Source: Macrobrachium rosenbergii
Lineage: Eukaryota; Arthropoda; Malacostraca; Decapoda; Palaemonidae
Assembly (NCBI RefSeq): GCF_040412425.1
Contig: NC_089766.1
Coordinates: 49,757,297-49,821,296, forward strand
Length of the DNA stretch: 64,000 bases
Reading direction: 5' to 3'
Positions 24,853 to 35,846 of this stretch are shown here, piece by piece; the first letter of the stretch is position 1, and every line of letters starts with the position of its first letter. The notes beneath the pieces are model-generated. The model made no database searches and was not told where the DNA came from. It saw only the letters and a program-made list of their open reading frames with translations. The translations under genes were made by a program, and so were the position numbers.

Positions 24853-25056
24853 CCCCGTTCTTGTAGCTTATTGTTTGGTGATGTAGCACCTAGGTATGTC
24901 GTGCCAATAGCCTCGACCTCTACCCTCCATTTAATACACGCAGAATGTCAACTTGAGAGTTTTTATATCTACTCTTTTTCTTCTCTTACGTTTCCTGTTT
25001 TTAGTCTACCCAAAGTTTCTACAGTAAACTTAGGAAAGGTAGAAAGAAATAAAAAG

Positions 25057-25059
25057 GGA

Positions 25060-25118
<59 letters not shown>

Positions 25119-25160
25119 TACGCCTGAAAAAAATCAGCAATTAAAAAAAAAAAAAAAAAA
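25057..25160. repeat. (AG)n and poly-A
   Basis: AG array to 25117, then an A20-type run near 25143. Confidence 0.98.
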
Positions 25161-25314
25161 AAACTGGTGTATAGCTTTGTTGCATTAGTGTAGATATCTT
25201 TTGGAAGGACACCAGTATTATGCTCAGATCATATAGCTTTCTGAATGAAACCCTCAGATGTTAAAAATCGTAAACAATTGGCAATTTCTAATTCGTAAAC
25301 CACCACTATTATTA

Positions 25315-25380
<66 letters not shown>

Positions 25381-25503
25381 GTTAAAAATGCTCATAGCAG
25401 CATGAGTCTTAAAATGGAGAAACAAATCCACAGTTATATATATGTACAGATTTATCCTTAAATATATGTACATACTGGCTCCATAACTGTGGAATTGTTT
25501 CTC
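25381..25503. mobile_element. Foldback unit inside (ATT)n, copy 2
   Basis: Same left end (AAAAATGCTCATAGCAGCAT) and inverted AATGGAGAAACAA arms as copy 1, flanked by (ATT)n at 25312-25380 and 25504-25573. Confidence 0.6.
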
Positions 25504-25573
<70 letters not shown>

Positions 25574-25960
25574 TGCTCTGCACTTTGGCAACGTAATACT
25601 TGGTCCATCTTCAACTTGAGAACATGTTTGAAATTCGGTATGTGACGGACGCTGCTGAAAGATGTTTGTGATTGTGTCTGTGTCACGCTTTAATAAGCAT
25701 CGAGTGCTTTTGACGGCCTCTGGTGTATGTGAAGTCTTAAGAAGGTTGATGTGAAGTGCATTTATTGGTCTCATCCTTGACGAGAGGCTGCGACAGATTG
25801 GTTCAGTGTCATAATTGCACATGCGTGCATGTCTCTAAATTAATGTTTATGTTTAATACATATCAACTATTTAGAGAGAGAGAGAGAAGATTTACTGCGA
25901 GGATATTGAAAAGAGTCCATCGTGATTATAACAAATGCATGTCCATCGTGACATAACAAA

Positions 25961-25963
<3 letters not shown>

Positions 25964-26041
<78 letters not shown>
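25964..26041. repeat. (TA)n microsatellite
   Basis: Pure TA, about 39 units. Confidence 0.98.
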
Positions 26042-26044
<3 letters not shown>

Positions 26045-26641
26045 CTTTACAATTCTTTCTATTAAGGTATGGCGCCAGAAAGTGTTATCCTTCCGCCGCT
26101 TATGTGGCCCACCATCTAGTTACCCATCCAGGACCGTGTTAACGTATCTATAAAAGAGAGGTACTGACAAGATCTTTATATTGTTGGCTGCTCAATTCAC
26201 TAGCTTCGGTTGATACCTAACTTACTGGAATATCCCAACAATATTTACTGGGTCTGATTGTGCGTGATAAGCTGTTCTTTTTCCATTTGCGTCAGCCCTA
26301 AAGAAATATAAAATAGATGTATTTAGCTGTACTCGGGTGTTAATGGGTTATATTTTTCTTATTGTTACAATTCTCCGGACTCTTCTTCGACAGTTTTGAA
26401 GACAACTTCAAATCCTTACCATGGTGAGGAAAGGAGAGTTCCAAAGCACCAACTGTTGTCAGCTGGAGCTTAAATTTAATCTTGGCCCCCTTTCCCTTAA
26501 CCAGAATAATAACAAAAATTAAAGAGAAATAAACTTCGACCCAGCAAACAGAGTCGACTTGCTTTCAGAGTTTATCAATATATACCCTGTTGAGTTTTAT
26601 TGCACCTGAATAAGGCGATTGCCTCTATCAAGTTGTTTTAC

Positions 26642-26686
<45 letters not shown>
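26642..26686. repeat. (ATT)n microsatellite
   Basis: Pure ATT, 15 units. Confidence 0.98.
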
Positions 26687-27054
26687 GATGTTAATCTTCC
26701 CTTGTGAAAATATCCGTAAAATTAAGAAATTTGCGTGTAGAGTTATTAGATTTCCTTTCAATATTTCCCAGATTTGATCTTGTGCCTTATTTTTCTTAAG
26801 CGTATTTGAGTAGCAGTCTTACTATAGATGCAAAGCCTATTTTGTGTTGTTAGGACTGTCAAATGTCAAAGAAACCTTCAAATGTACGATTTTTCTTGAC
26901 GGCTGCAAAGGTCATTTCTATGAAAACAACAAAGTGCATGATGACGATAGGAAAGTTATTAATATTATTATTAGTCATAAGAACCATTTTTCAGGCTGGT
27001 CTGAAGTTCTTGTAGATAGAATGAAGTATTGTAAGATAATTATTATTATTATTA

Positions 27055-27275
27055 TTATTCAGAAGATGAACCCTATTCATACGGAACAAGCCCACCACAG
27101 GGGCCACTGACTTGAAGAAATTCAAGCTTCCAAAGAATATTAAGGCATTCATTAGGAAGAAGTAAGAGGAGGTAAAAGAAAATACAGAAAGAAGAGATTC
27201 CACTTTTTAAAAGAGAGAAAAAAAAGGAATTAATAAATAGATAAAAATATATTAAAATGCAATGAGAAATAGTAT
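27055..27275 (-). mobile_element. LINE 3' end fragment, reverse strand
   Basis: Reverse-complement copy of the LINE end at 2045-2523: the translated end FSLHFNIFLSIY, the UTR, and a trinucleotide tail at 27040-27059 all correspond. It ends about 70 bases before the GATA N-finger exon. Confidence 0.65.
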
Positions 27276-27344
27276 ATTATGATAGTAGCAGCAGTATGAT
27301 CATTGTCTCGCCATGGTGATAATGCTGTCGTTTCCCCCAAGCAG

Positions 27345-27517
27345 ATTATCCGGGCAGCGAATTCTGCGCAGAGAGTCGGGAGTGCGTGAACTGCGGGGCC
27401 GTCCAGACGCCGCTCTGGAGGCGAGACGCCACGGGGCACTACCTCTGCAATGCCTGCGGACTCTACACCAAGATGAACGGCATCAACAGACCTCTCATCA
27501 AACACTCCAGAAGACTG
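27345..27517 (+). CDS. GATA: GATA factor, N-terminal zinc finger exon (partial gene)
   Basis: This exon encodes the N-finger of a two-finger GATA transcription factor, a nuclear regulator that binds WGATAR sites; in this family the N-finger stabilises binding and recruits FOG-type cofactors. The frame starts at 27347 after two bases of a split codon and gives 57 residues. The finger has the pattern CVNC-x17-CNAC with PLWRRD and [11 protein letters not shown], followed by [11 protein letters not shown]. The acceptor is a pyrimidine tract plus CAG (27342-27344) and the donor is GTGAGG at 27518. The exon ends in phase 0, matching the next exon. An in-frame TAA at 27320 shows the reading frame does not continue upstream, so at least one 5' exon is missing or unseen. 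Several usually conserved residues differ: Q where S is usual, A for G in RRDGTGH, T for H in GLYHKM, and H for P in LIKP. Family identity is certain; the paralogue class (GATA4/5/6, pannier-type) is inferred. Confidence 0.96.
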
Positions 27518-27539
27518 GTGAGGCTCGCTGGCGCTTCTG

Positions 27540-27607
<68 letters not shown>

Positions 27608-27609
<2 letters not shown>

Positions 27610-27669
27610 TAAAAATCTCATAATAGCAGGAGTCACTGAAATAGTGTAGATGTAAACATTTATCTTAGA

Positions 27670-27759
<90 letters not shown>

Positions 27760-27813
27760 TAAATATATACCGTATATACATAATGTTTACATCTAAACCG
27801 CTGTGATTTTTCA
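27608..27813. mobile_element. Foldback unit inside (ATT)n, copy 3 (GATA intron)
   Basis: Left end ATAAAAATCTCATAATAGCA, inverted arms GATGTAAACAT, a central TA array, and (ATT)n on both sides (27541-27607, 27814-27879). Confidence 0.55.
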
Positions 27814-27814
27814 C

Positions 27815-27881
<67 letters not shown>

Positions 27882-28034
27882 CAGTTTCTATTCAAGTCTA
27901 TGGCATTATTAATATACTATCTTTTCATTTAGATTTTGGATTACCTTATACTCCTTCTTTTTCTCTTTAGGTAAACTTTATTAGGAATAAAGAACGATTT
28001 TTTACGTTTGCTTCCATTTACTTCACTTTCTTCA

Positions 28035-28074
<40 letters not shown>

Positions 28075-28079
<5 letters not shown>

Positions 28080-28330
28080 GTTAAGTATATCTTAGTTTAA
28101 CCAGACCACTGAGCTGGTTAACAGCTCTTCTAGGGCTGGCCCGAAGGATTAGATTTATTTTACGTGGCTAAGAACCAGCTGGTTACCTAGCAGCGGGACG
28201 TATTATGACGAGAAATGAATTTCTATCACCAGAAATAAATTCCTCTAATTCTTCATTGGCCGCTCGGGGAGTCGAACGCTGGGCCAACAGCGTGCTAGCC
28301 GAAAGCTCTACCCTCCCCTCCAATGAAGAA
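28075..28330 (-). mobile_element. Family C SINE, reverse copy in GATA intron
   Basis: Reverse complement of the copy at 23298, including a B-box-like GGGAGTCGAACGCT (reverse) near its 5' head; it lies between (ATT)n tracts. Confidence 0.75.

Positions 28331-28384
<54 letters not shown>
28330..28384. repeat. (ATT)n microsatellite
   Basis: Flank of the reverse Family C SINE; another (ATT)n lies at 28035-28078 on its other side. Confidence 0.98.
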
Positions 28385-28884
28385 GCAAAAATATTTTGTC
28401 GTTAAAAATTGAATGCAAGCAGGGTATCGAAAACTAACTTAGTTTTACTATTACTTAATGACCGATTTTGTGGCGGTTCTAGTAGAAAAATGGACTGATG
28501 AAATTTTATGAAACTTACTATAATTCTTATAAAATCCTGTAATTTATAATTTAAAAACATATACTGCGTCGGTCACGTAAAATGGTGGAGATACTGAGTT
28601 CTGTGAAGACCTTTGCCAGGACTCTTAATTGAAACTTCATCATATTTTGATTACAGCGTTCACATACTCAGGGAAATGGAAATTTTCCTTTAGTTAACAG
28701 TCAATATGCAAATAAGGGTGAGACAGCCAAGTTTATTTGGCCACGTAGCTCAAAAGTAGTAAAACTTTTGGACCGTTTGTCAGAATTTATTCAAATGTGA
28801 TAAGTAGGCTGCCTTGGGCAGGCAAAGTGGTTCAAGTACAAACATCACATCATTTGTTTATGTTATGACCTGATCGTGTGAATC

Positions 28885-29132
<248 letters not shown>

Positions 29133-29423
29133 AGACCAGTGGTGTTTTATACGATGACAGTCACAAGCACTGGTACCATGGATTGAAAAAGACACCATTA
29201 CCATATGATAATTACAATTTCCAAATTGGAAAGTGTGTATTTAACCCTCGAAACAAAATCGCCTGGAGACATTCCTATATAATTTGCATGTAGCGTGTAC
29301 ATATAAAAGCAAACGGCAGTTGTTCATTTCATGTCAGTCCGTATGCAAATTAGGATGCAGTCGACCACGTTGAAACGAATGTAACCCTTGAACTTTTGGA
29401 TCACCGGTATATGTGTTAAATAT

Positions 29424-29470
29424 ATTATTATTATTATTATTATTATTATCATTATTATTATTATTATTAT
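29424..29470. repeat. (ATT)n microsatellite
   Basis: ATT with one ATC unit. Confidence 0.95.
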
Positions 29471-30253
29471 AGTTGTTGTTGGTAATGGTGATAATACCAT
29501 TGTTATCGTAAAACATACATTGGAGAGTGTCGGACGTGAGAAAAACAGAAATAAATAAATTAATATTGCCTTAAGTTATTAGTCTTTCCTGCAGTCGCAA
29601 GGCAGTTATGATAAGACATTAGCAGAAGTTTTGCAAAGGAGGGAAAAGCGACTCTCCCGTCGATAAATCTGCCTCTTAATGATATGTAATTATGAGGCAG
29701 TCTGCGGAAAGGCATTCTGCGACGTGATAGTCCATTTCTGCAGAATTTCCAGGTATCTTTTAGTAGACAGGATTTTCATCCTGATATTTACGGCCCTCGC
29801 CTTATTTGGCGTCGCATAGAAACAAACATATGGAATATCATTTATACATTCAGTTGCCACCTGGATCGCCAATTGCCAGGCAGCAATATAAGCCATTAAG
29901 GATTTGCTATAAATTAACAAAATTCATTTTATTTATTTATTTATTTTGTTTTTGCAATGTTTATTTTTTTACAGCTGGTGTGGCTTTCTGTGTGACAAAC
30001 GGAAAAGATGTGTCTTGCCTTATCCCATATTTATTAATTGGTGGAATTTTTTTAATCTGAGTTTTATTTGCTAATGCATTTATACTTAGCGAAAGAAAAT
30101 GAAAGTCAAAAAAAGGATTTAGTAAATTATTATTGAGCATAATTATCGCTTTTTTATCACTACAACATTTCCTTTAATACATGTTCCTGATCGCTGGTTT
30201 ATTATTGACACTGATTTCGGAATTATTCTTACCATCGTTATCATCTTTTTCAG

Positions 30254-30350
30254 GACGGCTTCAGTTTTCAAGCTTCTCACAGACGGATGGGCCTCATGTG
30301 CTCCAACTGCGGCACTACAACCACTACACTATGGCGACGCAATAACGAAG
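30254..30350 (+). CDS. GATA: GATA factor, first half of C-terminal zinc finger exon
   Basis: This exon encodes the inter-finger linker and the first Cys pair of the DNA-binding C-finger ([17 protein letters not shown]). The acceptor is TTTTTCAG ending at 30253 and the donor GTATTT starts at 30351. It enters in phase 0 and leaves one base (g), which joins GC of the next exon to make Gly in EGEP. The linker begins [16 protein letters not shown]. Related GATA4-type proteins go almost directly from RRL to SASRRVGL, so DGFSFQ looks like a six-residue insertion. Other AGs inside the exon, 11, 19 and 29 bases in, would all shift the frame, so the insertion is not explained by an in-frame alternative acceptor. 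An intron inside the C-finger between its two Cys pairs means correct splicing is required for any DNA binding. A Family A repeat begins about 40 bases downstream. Confidence 0.95.
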
Positions 30351-30389
30351 GTATTTGGTCCTCTTTTCATTTTAATTTCATGAACGTCT

Positions 30390-30692
30390 CCCGTAGGGTG
30401 GTAGTGTCGTCAGTGCACATAATGCGGTGCACTGTAGGCATTACTTAAGGTTCTTTGAAGCGTCCCTTCCATAGGCCCCTAGCTGCAACCCCTTTCATTC
30501 CTTTTACTGTACCTCTGTTCATATTCTCTTTCTTCCATCTTACTTCCACCCTCTCCTAACAGTTGTTTCAGAGTGCAACTGCGAGGTTTTCCTCCTGTTA
30601 CACCTTTCATACCTTTCTACTATCAATTTTCCTTTCAGCGCTGAATGGCCTCATAGGTTCCAGCGCTTGGCCTTTGTTCTAAATTCTGTATT
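30390..30692 (+). repeat. Family A repeat, copy 4 (GATA intron)
   Basis: Full-length sense copy starting about 40 bases after the donor of the split C-finger exon; includes CCTTTCAGCGCTGAATGGCC. Confidence 0.85.
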
Positions 30693-30969
30693 CCTCCTTT
30701 TTTCATTGACGTCATTAAAATAAGAATATATTTATGTATATACTCTTTAATTCAAAGGTTGGGACGCTCGCCTCACCTTTGAGAGGTCCCGAATGCTTTA
30801 GACACGTTCTGTTAAATCCCAGTGCGCTTCCGTGGACTTGAAAAGTTCTTTATGTACATGGCAGTAAGTTGACTGTGATGAGCTGCAACTTAGGATGTCA
30901 AAGGCTAGGAGATAGCAACCTCCTGTAGCCACTCTCTCTAAGGGAAAAGATGTATTGTGGAAGATTACA

Positions 30970-30993
30970 TACATACATATATACATACATACA

Positions 30994-31024
<31 letters not shown>

Positions 31025-31073
31025 GATGTATATATATATGATATATGTATACATTATATATATATATTATATA

Positions 31074-31132
<59 letters not shown>
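30970..31132. repeat. Compound (TA)n array, GATA intron
   Basis: CATA-type start, interrupted TA, then pure TA from 31078. Confidence 0.95.
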
Positions 31133-31136
<4 letters not shown>

Positions 31137-31946
31137 AGGTTCAGTATTAGAGACCTGACTCAAGCGACAGACCGGAATTCGATTCTATGGGGAAGAAACA
31201 TCTCTGCACTTGTTCAGTGCAAAAAAGCTTTACGACCTGTTGACCAAGCCAGTGACTTATTATATACTTGGTGATTAGTCGACTCCGGCCAGTGGCAACC
31301 ATAATGGTAGAGAAGGACTTGGGGCTAGTAACCTCACCGTAAAAAAACTCTCTGAAAACCTAAAGGTAAATTGTGTATTTCAGTAAAATAGAAACAGACT
31401 AGAACTGTTGCTCGAAATCATAGCCACTGAACAACAAGCAGACGGTAGTGACCGCAGGCGTCGGACGTAACAGCTGGTTTTAAAAGATGGAAAGAGTTTG
31501 ATTTAGCTCTTTCCAAAGAAAATGATACAGAAAGAGCCTCCCCTGATAGGAGGCCAATACTCTCTCAGGGACGGATATGAGCCACACGAATCATGCAGAG
31601 CTACTCAGAAGAGGTATAGACGGCACATAAACATCCCACTTACTTTCATAGCTAATGGTATGACCCTCCAAAACCTTTGTGGTACTTACTTCCAAACAAA
31701 AATAGCAGTAGATCAAAGGGATTCGGTTTCTAAATTCTGAGACATTATTGTAAAAGAATGATGTGATGAAGAGTCAGGGAAGCGTTAACATGAAGTAAGC
31801 AATGTCTGCTCTGTTCAAAGACCTTGTCCAGCTCAGCATGAATGTATTTGACAGCACTGAAAGAAACTGAGAAGTAGCTTCATAGAGCAGCTAAAAAGGA
31901 AAGGATAGCAGCTTGAAAAAATAGAATCATCTGCCTATGAATGTCC

Positions 31947-32242
31947 TGTAGAGGGGGTAGTGTCGTCAGTGCACCTCTTGCGGTGCAATTAGACATTACT
32001 TAAGGTTCTTTGCGGCGTCCCTTCGGCCTCTAGCTGCAACCCCTTTCATTCCTTTAACTTTCCTCCGTTCATATTCTCTTTCTTCCATCTTACTTTCCAC
32101 ATTCTTCTAACAGTTGATTCATAGAGCATCTGCGAGGTTTTCCTCCTGTTACACCTTTCAAACCTTTTACTGTCAGTTTCCCTTTTAGCGCTGAAGGCCT
32201 CATAGGTCTCAGCGCTTGGCCTTTGTCCTAAATTTTATTTAT
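31947..32242 (+). repeat. Family A repeat, copy 5 (GATA intron)
   Basis: Full-length sense copy in the same intron as copy 4. Confidence 0.85.
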
Positions 32243-32642
32243 TATGCAAATGAATGGGTAGAACAAGAGGAGCTCTGAATGCGGTCACTGAAACAAAGAA
32301 GATAGGGGAAGGGGAGAGACCAATTTCTGAGACAGACAAAAGGATAAATAATGTTCCTTTGTCGACAGAAATACTGGTGTGATAATTTCAAATGAGTGGA
32401 TAGAGAGGAAAGTCATAAACAAGGAGTTATGTTACCATGGCAAAAGTACTTTTGGGTATCAAGAGCCATGACACAGATTCCCAGATGTCCCGAGAGAGAA
32501 GGAAGAGATATTTGCAAGGTTTGGAAAGAAAGTTAATCTTTCTTTGCAGAATCCATTCAGACGACCAGAGAAAAATCTATACTTGTATACAAAAGTCTGA
32601 TATGTATTGTAGTAGGATTTATCTGTAAATAAAAGATTTATC

Positions 32643-32755
<113 letters not shown>

Positions 32756-32859
32756 CATGAACATCGCAATTTGCTTCGTGCAACTAATGGTGCCCAAATA
32801 GAGGTGTATTAAATGAGGCAAAAAAACTTCTCTATCTAATCCTGCATAAAAAGTTCATT

Positions 32860-33242
32860 TTTTTAATTTTCTGTAAAAGAAAACTATTGTGCCGGCTTTA
32901 TCTGTCCGTCCGCACTTTTTCTCTCCGCCCTCAGATCTTAAAAACTACTGAGGCTAGAGGGCTGCAAATTGGTATGTTGATCATCCACCCTCCAGTCATC
33001 AAACATACCAAATTACAGCCCTCTAGGCTCAGTAGTTTTTATTTTATTAAGGTTAAAGTTACCCATAATCGTGTTTCTGGCAGCGATATAGGGTATGCCA
33101 CCACCGGGCCGTGGTTAAAGTTTTATGGGTCGCGGCTCATACAGCATTATACCGAGACCACCGAAAGGTAGATCTATTTTCGGTGGCCTTGATTATACGC
33201 TGTATAGCGGCTGCATAGAAAACTCGATTGCGCCGAAGAATC
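32860..33242 (+). repeat. Family B repeat, copy 5 (GATA intron)
   Basis: Sense copy with both the core inverted repeat and the small GACCACCGAAA hairpin. Confidence 0.8.
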
Positions 33243-33370
33243 GGTAAGTTCTGCCTGATTCCTATAATCATTTTGTTTCCTCTCCTTTCTCTTTCCTTTT
33301 AGCCTCAGAGTGGTTAAGTGCATTGGGATTGCCTGTTCCGTCGGCCGCCTTTGCAGTCTAAATAAATTAT

Positions 33371-33565
<195 letters not shown>

Positions 33566-33734
33566 TTATATAAATTACGTACAAATATATGTATACACAT
33601 ATATATGTTTTATATATAAATGTATTTATTTATTTTCTGGTTTTTATTTAATTGTTTACCTACTTATTGAATATACAGATGTGTGTTGATAGACAGGTTT
33701 TGTTTGACTACTAATACAAGTGTTGTGTTCGCAG

Positions 33735-33896
33735 GCGAGCCAGTGTGCAACGCTTGTGGCCTCTACTACAAGTTGCACGGGATCAACCGTCCGTTGCAAA
33801 TGAGGAAAGACTCCATACAAAGCAGGAAGAGAAAACCGAAGAATAAGAAAACGGAGGACACGAGCGACGATAAGGAGAAGGATAAGAAACCGATAG
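33735..33896 (+). CDS. GATA: GATA factor, second half of C-finger and basic tail exon
   Basis: This exon completes the C-finger with [15 protein letters not shown] and encodes the basic tail that contacts the minor groove and usually serves as nuclear localisation signal (RKRKPKNKK), then an acidic/lysine-rich stretch ([15 protein letters not shown]). It starts with GC, completing the split Gly codon, contains 53 full codons, and ends with one base (g) before GTAAGAG. The tail reads [19 protein letters not shown]. The common form in this class is A after NRPL, G after RKD and T after IQ, so Q, S and S here are departures at normally near-invariant places. The EGEP...KLHG form places it with the GATA4/5/6 class rather than GATA1/2/3, whose members usually read [16 protein letters not shown]. 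The acceptor is GTGTTCGCAG ending at 33734. Confidence 0.96.
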
Positions 33897-34176
33897 GTAA
33901 GAGAGAAAGAGAGAGAGAGTCGCGAAGACACTCAAACACTGTTAACGAAAAATTGTCTCGTCTTATTTGCATTGTTTGTCGAGCTGGTTTGTTTATTTTG
34001 TCTTGTGCTTTCCACGTCGTTCTTTATCTCCGAAATGTTTCGCCTTAGTTGATGAGATTTTTATCCATCATTTGAATTCTCAATTTCTCTTCTTGTTCTG
34101 AATGAAAAGTCGGTTTGTACTTCCTCTCATTGTTCAGTTTCGTCCTGCATCTATATATACCTGAGTAAAAAACTGT

Positions 34177-34180
<4 letters not shown>

Positions 34181-34209
<29 letters not shown>
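34181..34209. repeat. (AG)n microsatellite
   Basis: Pure AG in a GATA intron. Confidence 0.98.
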
Positions 34210-34331
34210 TGTTGGGGGGGATGGGGGAAAAGTAGCTACAATGAAAAATGTCAAACATATATTTCTTTTAACGGGCAAAAACTTTTAAAAATTCATTTTA
34301 TGAAAATGAAATGTCCATTTAGATGTTGTTT

Positions 34332-34380
34332 GGGTTGAGGGGGGTGGGTGGTGGGCGGGGTGGGGGCGGGGGACGGGTGG
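34332..34380 (+). other. G-quadruplex-type cluster in GATA intron
   Basis: GGGGGGTGGGTGGTGGGCGG then GGTGGGGGCGGGGGACGGG: many G3-G5 tracts on the sense strand. Confidence 0.7.
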
Positions 34381-34562
34381 AGCCACCCAAATAAGGGAGT
34401 TGCAGGTGTTTGCGACAACGGTTGGGGGAGTCGCCCGACTTATGCAGTCCTGTTGCGGAGTATCCGATATGGTCTACGTTTAGACTCAAGTATTGACCTC
34501 GATTCAGCGGGCGCTGCTGCGTTGGGGGTCGCGGGGGTGGGGAGTGAGTGGGGGGTTGCTTG

Positions 34563-34598
<36 letters not shown>

Positions 34599-35189
34599 GT
34601 GCGTGTGCATGTGTAGTAAGTATGTAATACATATTTTCTACACACATGATAATTGTACGACAATGATGGGTCATGAAAAAAAAATCATTTATCTGAGTAC
34701 GCAATAACTGTAATGGTGAAAAAAAATATTAAGTAAAGATTATTGAAACAGCCTGTAATAATGGACGTGTGCGTAAATAAACAATATTTTTCACATCCAC
34801 ATACTGACTGGCCTCCTGTTAGTTAGCATCAGACGAAGATTTTGCGTCAGAGTTCAGAAACTTAAACAGTACGGCATTCGATTTTTGTGCGTCTTGATTA
34901 GAATATTACGCAACGTTGTGTCAATTTCACAGCTGGAAAATAAAATTATATATGAATCGCTCGAAGCTAATGATGTGGAGCCTGTTGGATAAACAAATAT
35001 TCAGTCTGACACTCAAAGAAATTAGGTAGATTTAGAGTACAAGCAATGCATGAACTCGTAATGGAAAACCTTTCCTTTCTTCTGTGCGATATATTGTTTA
35101 TTTAGTTAATGTTGTTTATTGTATTCGAAGATTCATTAATTTGGTGGTTGTTTATTGATTTATTGATGTCTTCTCATCCTGATTACCTC

Positions 35190-35462
35190 CGTAGGGGAGT
35201 GGTGCCATCAATGAACCTCACGTCCCTTCGGCCCCTAGCTGCAACCCCTTTCGTTCCTTTTACTGTACCTCCGTTCTTATTCTCTTTCTTCAATCTGACT
35301 TTCCACCCTCTTTAACAATTGTTTCATAGCGCAATTGCGAGGTTTTCCTCCTGTTACGCCTTCCAAACCTTCTTGCTCTCACTTTTCCTTTCAGCGCTGA
35401 ATGACCTCGTGGGTCCCAGCGCTTGGTCTTTGACCTAAATTCTCTATTCCATTCTATTCTGT
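35190..35462 (+). repeat. Family A repeat, copy 6, abutting GATA last exon
   Basis: Copy lacking part of its left half (the GCACTGTAGGCATTAC segment). Its tail (CTAAATTCTCTATTCCATTC) runs into the pyrimidine tract and AG of the terminal GATA exon acceptor at 35478. Confidence 0.85.
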
Positions 35463-35478
35463 TCCATCCTCATTACAG

Positions 35479-35846
35479 AGAAAGACGCAGCGAAGGATCC
35501 CGAACGTCGATCGACAGAGAGCGAGAGCGCCTCGAAGGTGCCCCCTGGCGGCCAGGCGCCCCAGCCACAGTCGAGCCAAACGCCCTCAGCTTCCTCGGTG
35601 GCGCCGCCCGCGATGCCCGGCACCAGCAGCCAATCCAGCGTGAAGATCAAGCAGGAGAGTCAGTCGTCGTCGTCCTCCTCCTCCTCCTCGTCCTCCTCCT
35701 CCTTCACGGCCCTCATCAGTCCTCCTCCCGCAGGCGTCGTCACCCCGCCCATCACTCCAAGTTTAAACTGTACGGCAACTAACGGCATGTTCGGCACCTA
35801 TACGTCGTCCGCAACGCCGAATTTCGCTAAGTTAATGATAAGCTAG
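35479..35846 (+). CDS. GATA: GATA factor, C-terminal exon with stop
   Basis: This is the last coding exon. Its first two bases (AG) complete a Glu codon with the g left by the previous exon; 121 codons follow and the frame stops at TAG 35844-35846. The product is a low-complexity, Pro/Ser/Gln-rich C-terminal region of the kind that carries activation function in GATA factors. A run of 13 serines is encoded by TCG and TCC codons around 35661-35700, a possible length-variable coding repeat. The motif VKIKQES contains IKQE, which fits the SUMO consensus (hydrophobic-K-x-E); vertebrate GATA4 is sumoylated in a comparable C-terminal position. The protein ends FAKLMIS. Phase continuity with the preceding exon, and GC content well above the flanks, support the call. 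The acceptor lies in the tail of a Family A repeat. Confidence 0.9.

Larger units (their letters stand above)
33897..35478 (+). other. GATA intron before the terminal exon
   Basis: GT...AG intron of 1,582 bases, phase 1. It carries (AG)n at 34181-34209, a G-quadruplex-type G-run cluster on the sense strand at 34332-34380, (CT)n at 34567-34593, about 570 bases of plain AT-rich sequence, and a Family A copy that ends at the splice acceptor. Confidence 0.9.

Noticed and set aside
25315..25822. Poly-Asn and poly-Ile open frames around (ATT)n tracts
   Set aside because: Microsatellite translations; the same frames appear at every (ATT)n tract.
27313..27612. Open frames overlapping the GATA N-finger exon in other frames and on the - strand
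   Set aside because: They are shadows of the real exon joined to the (ATT)n tract.
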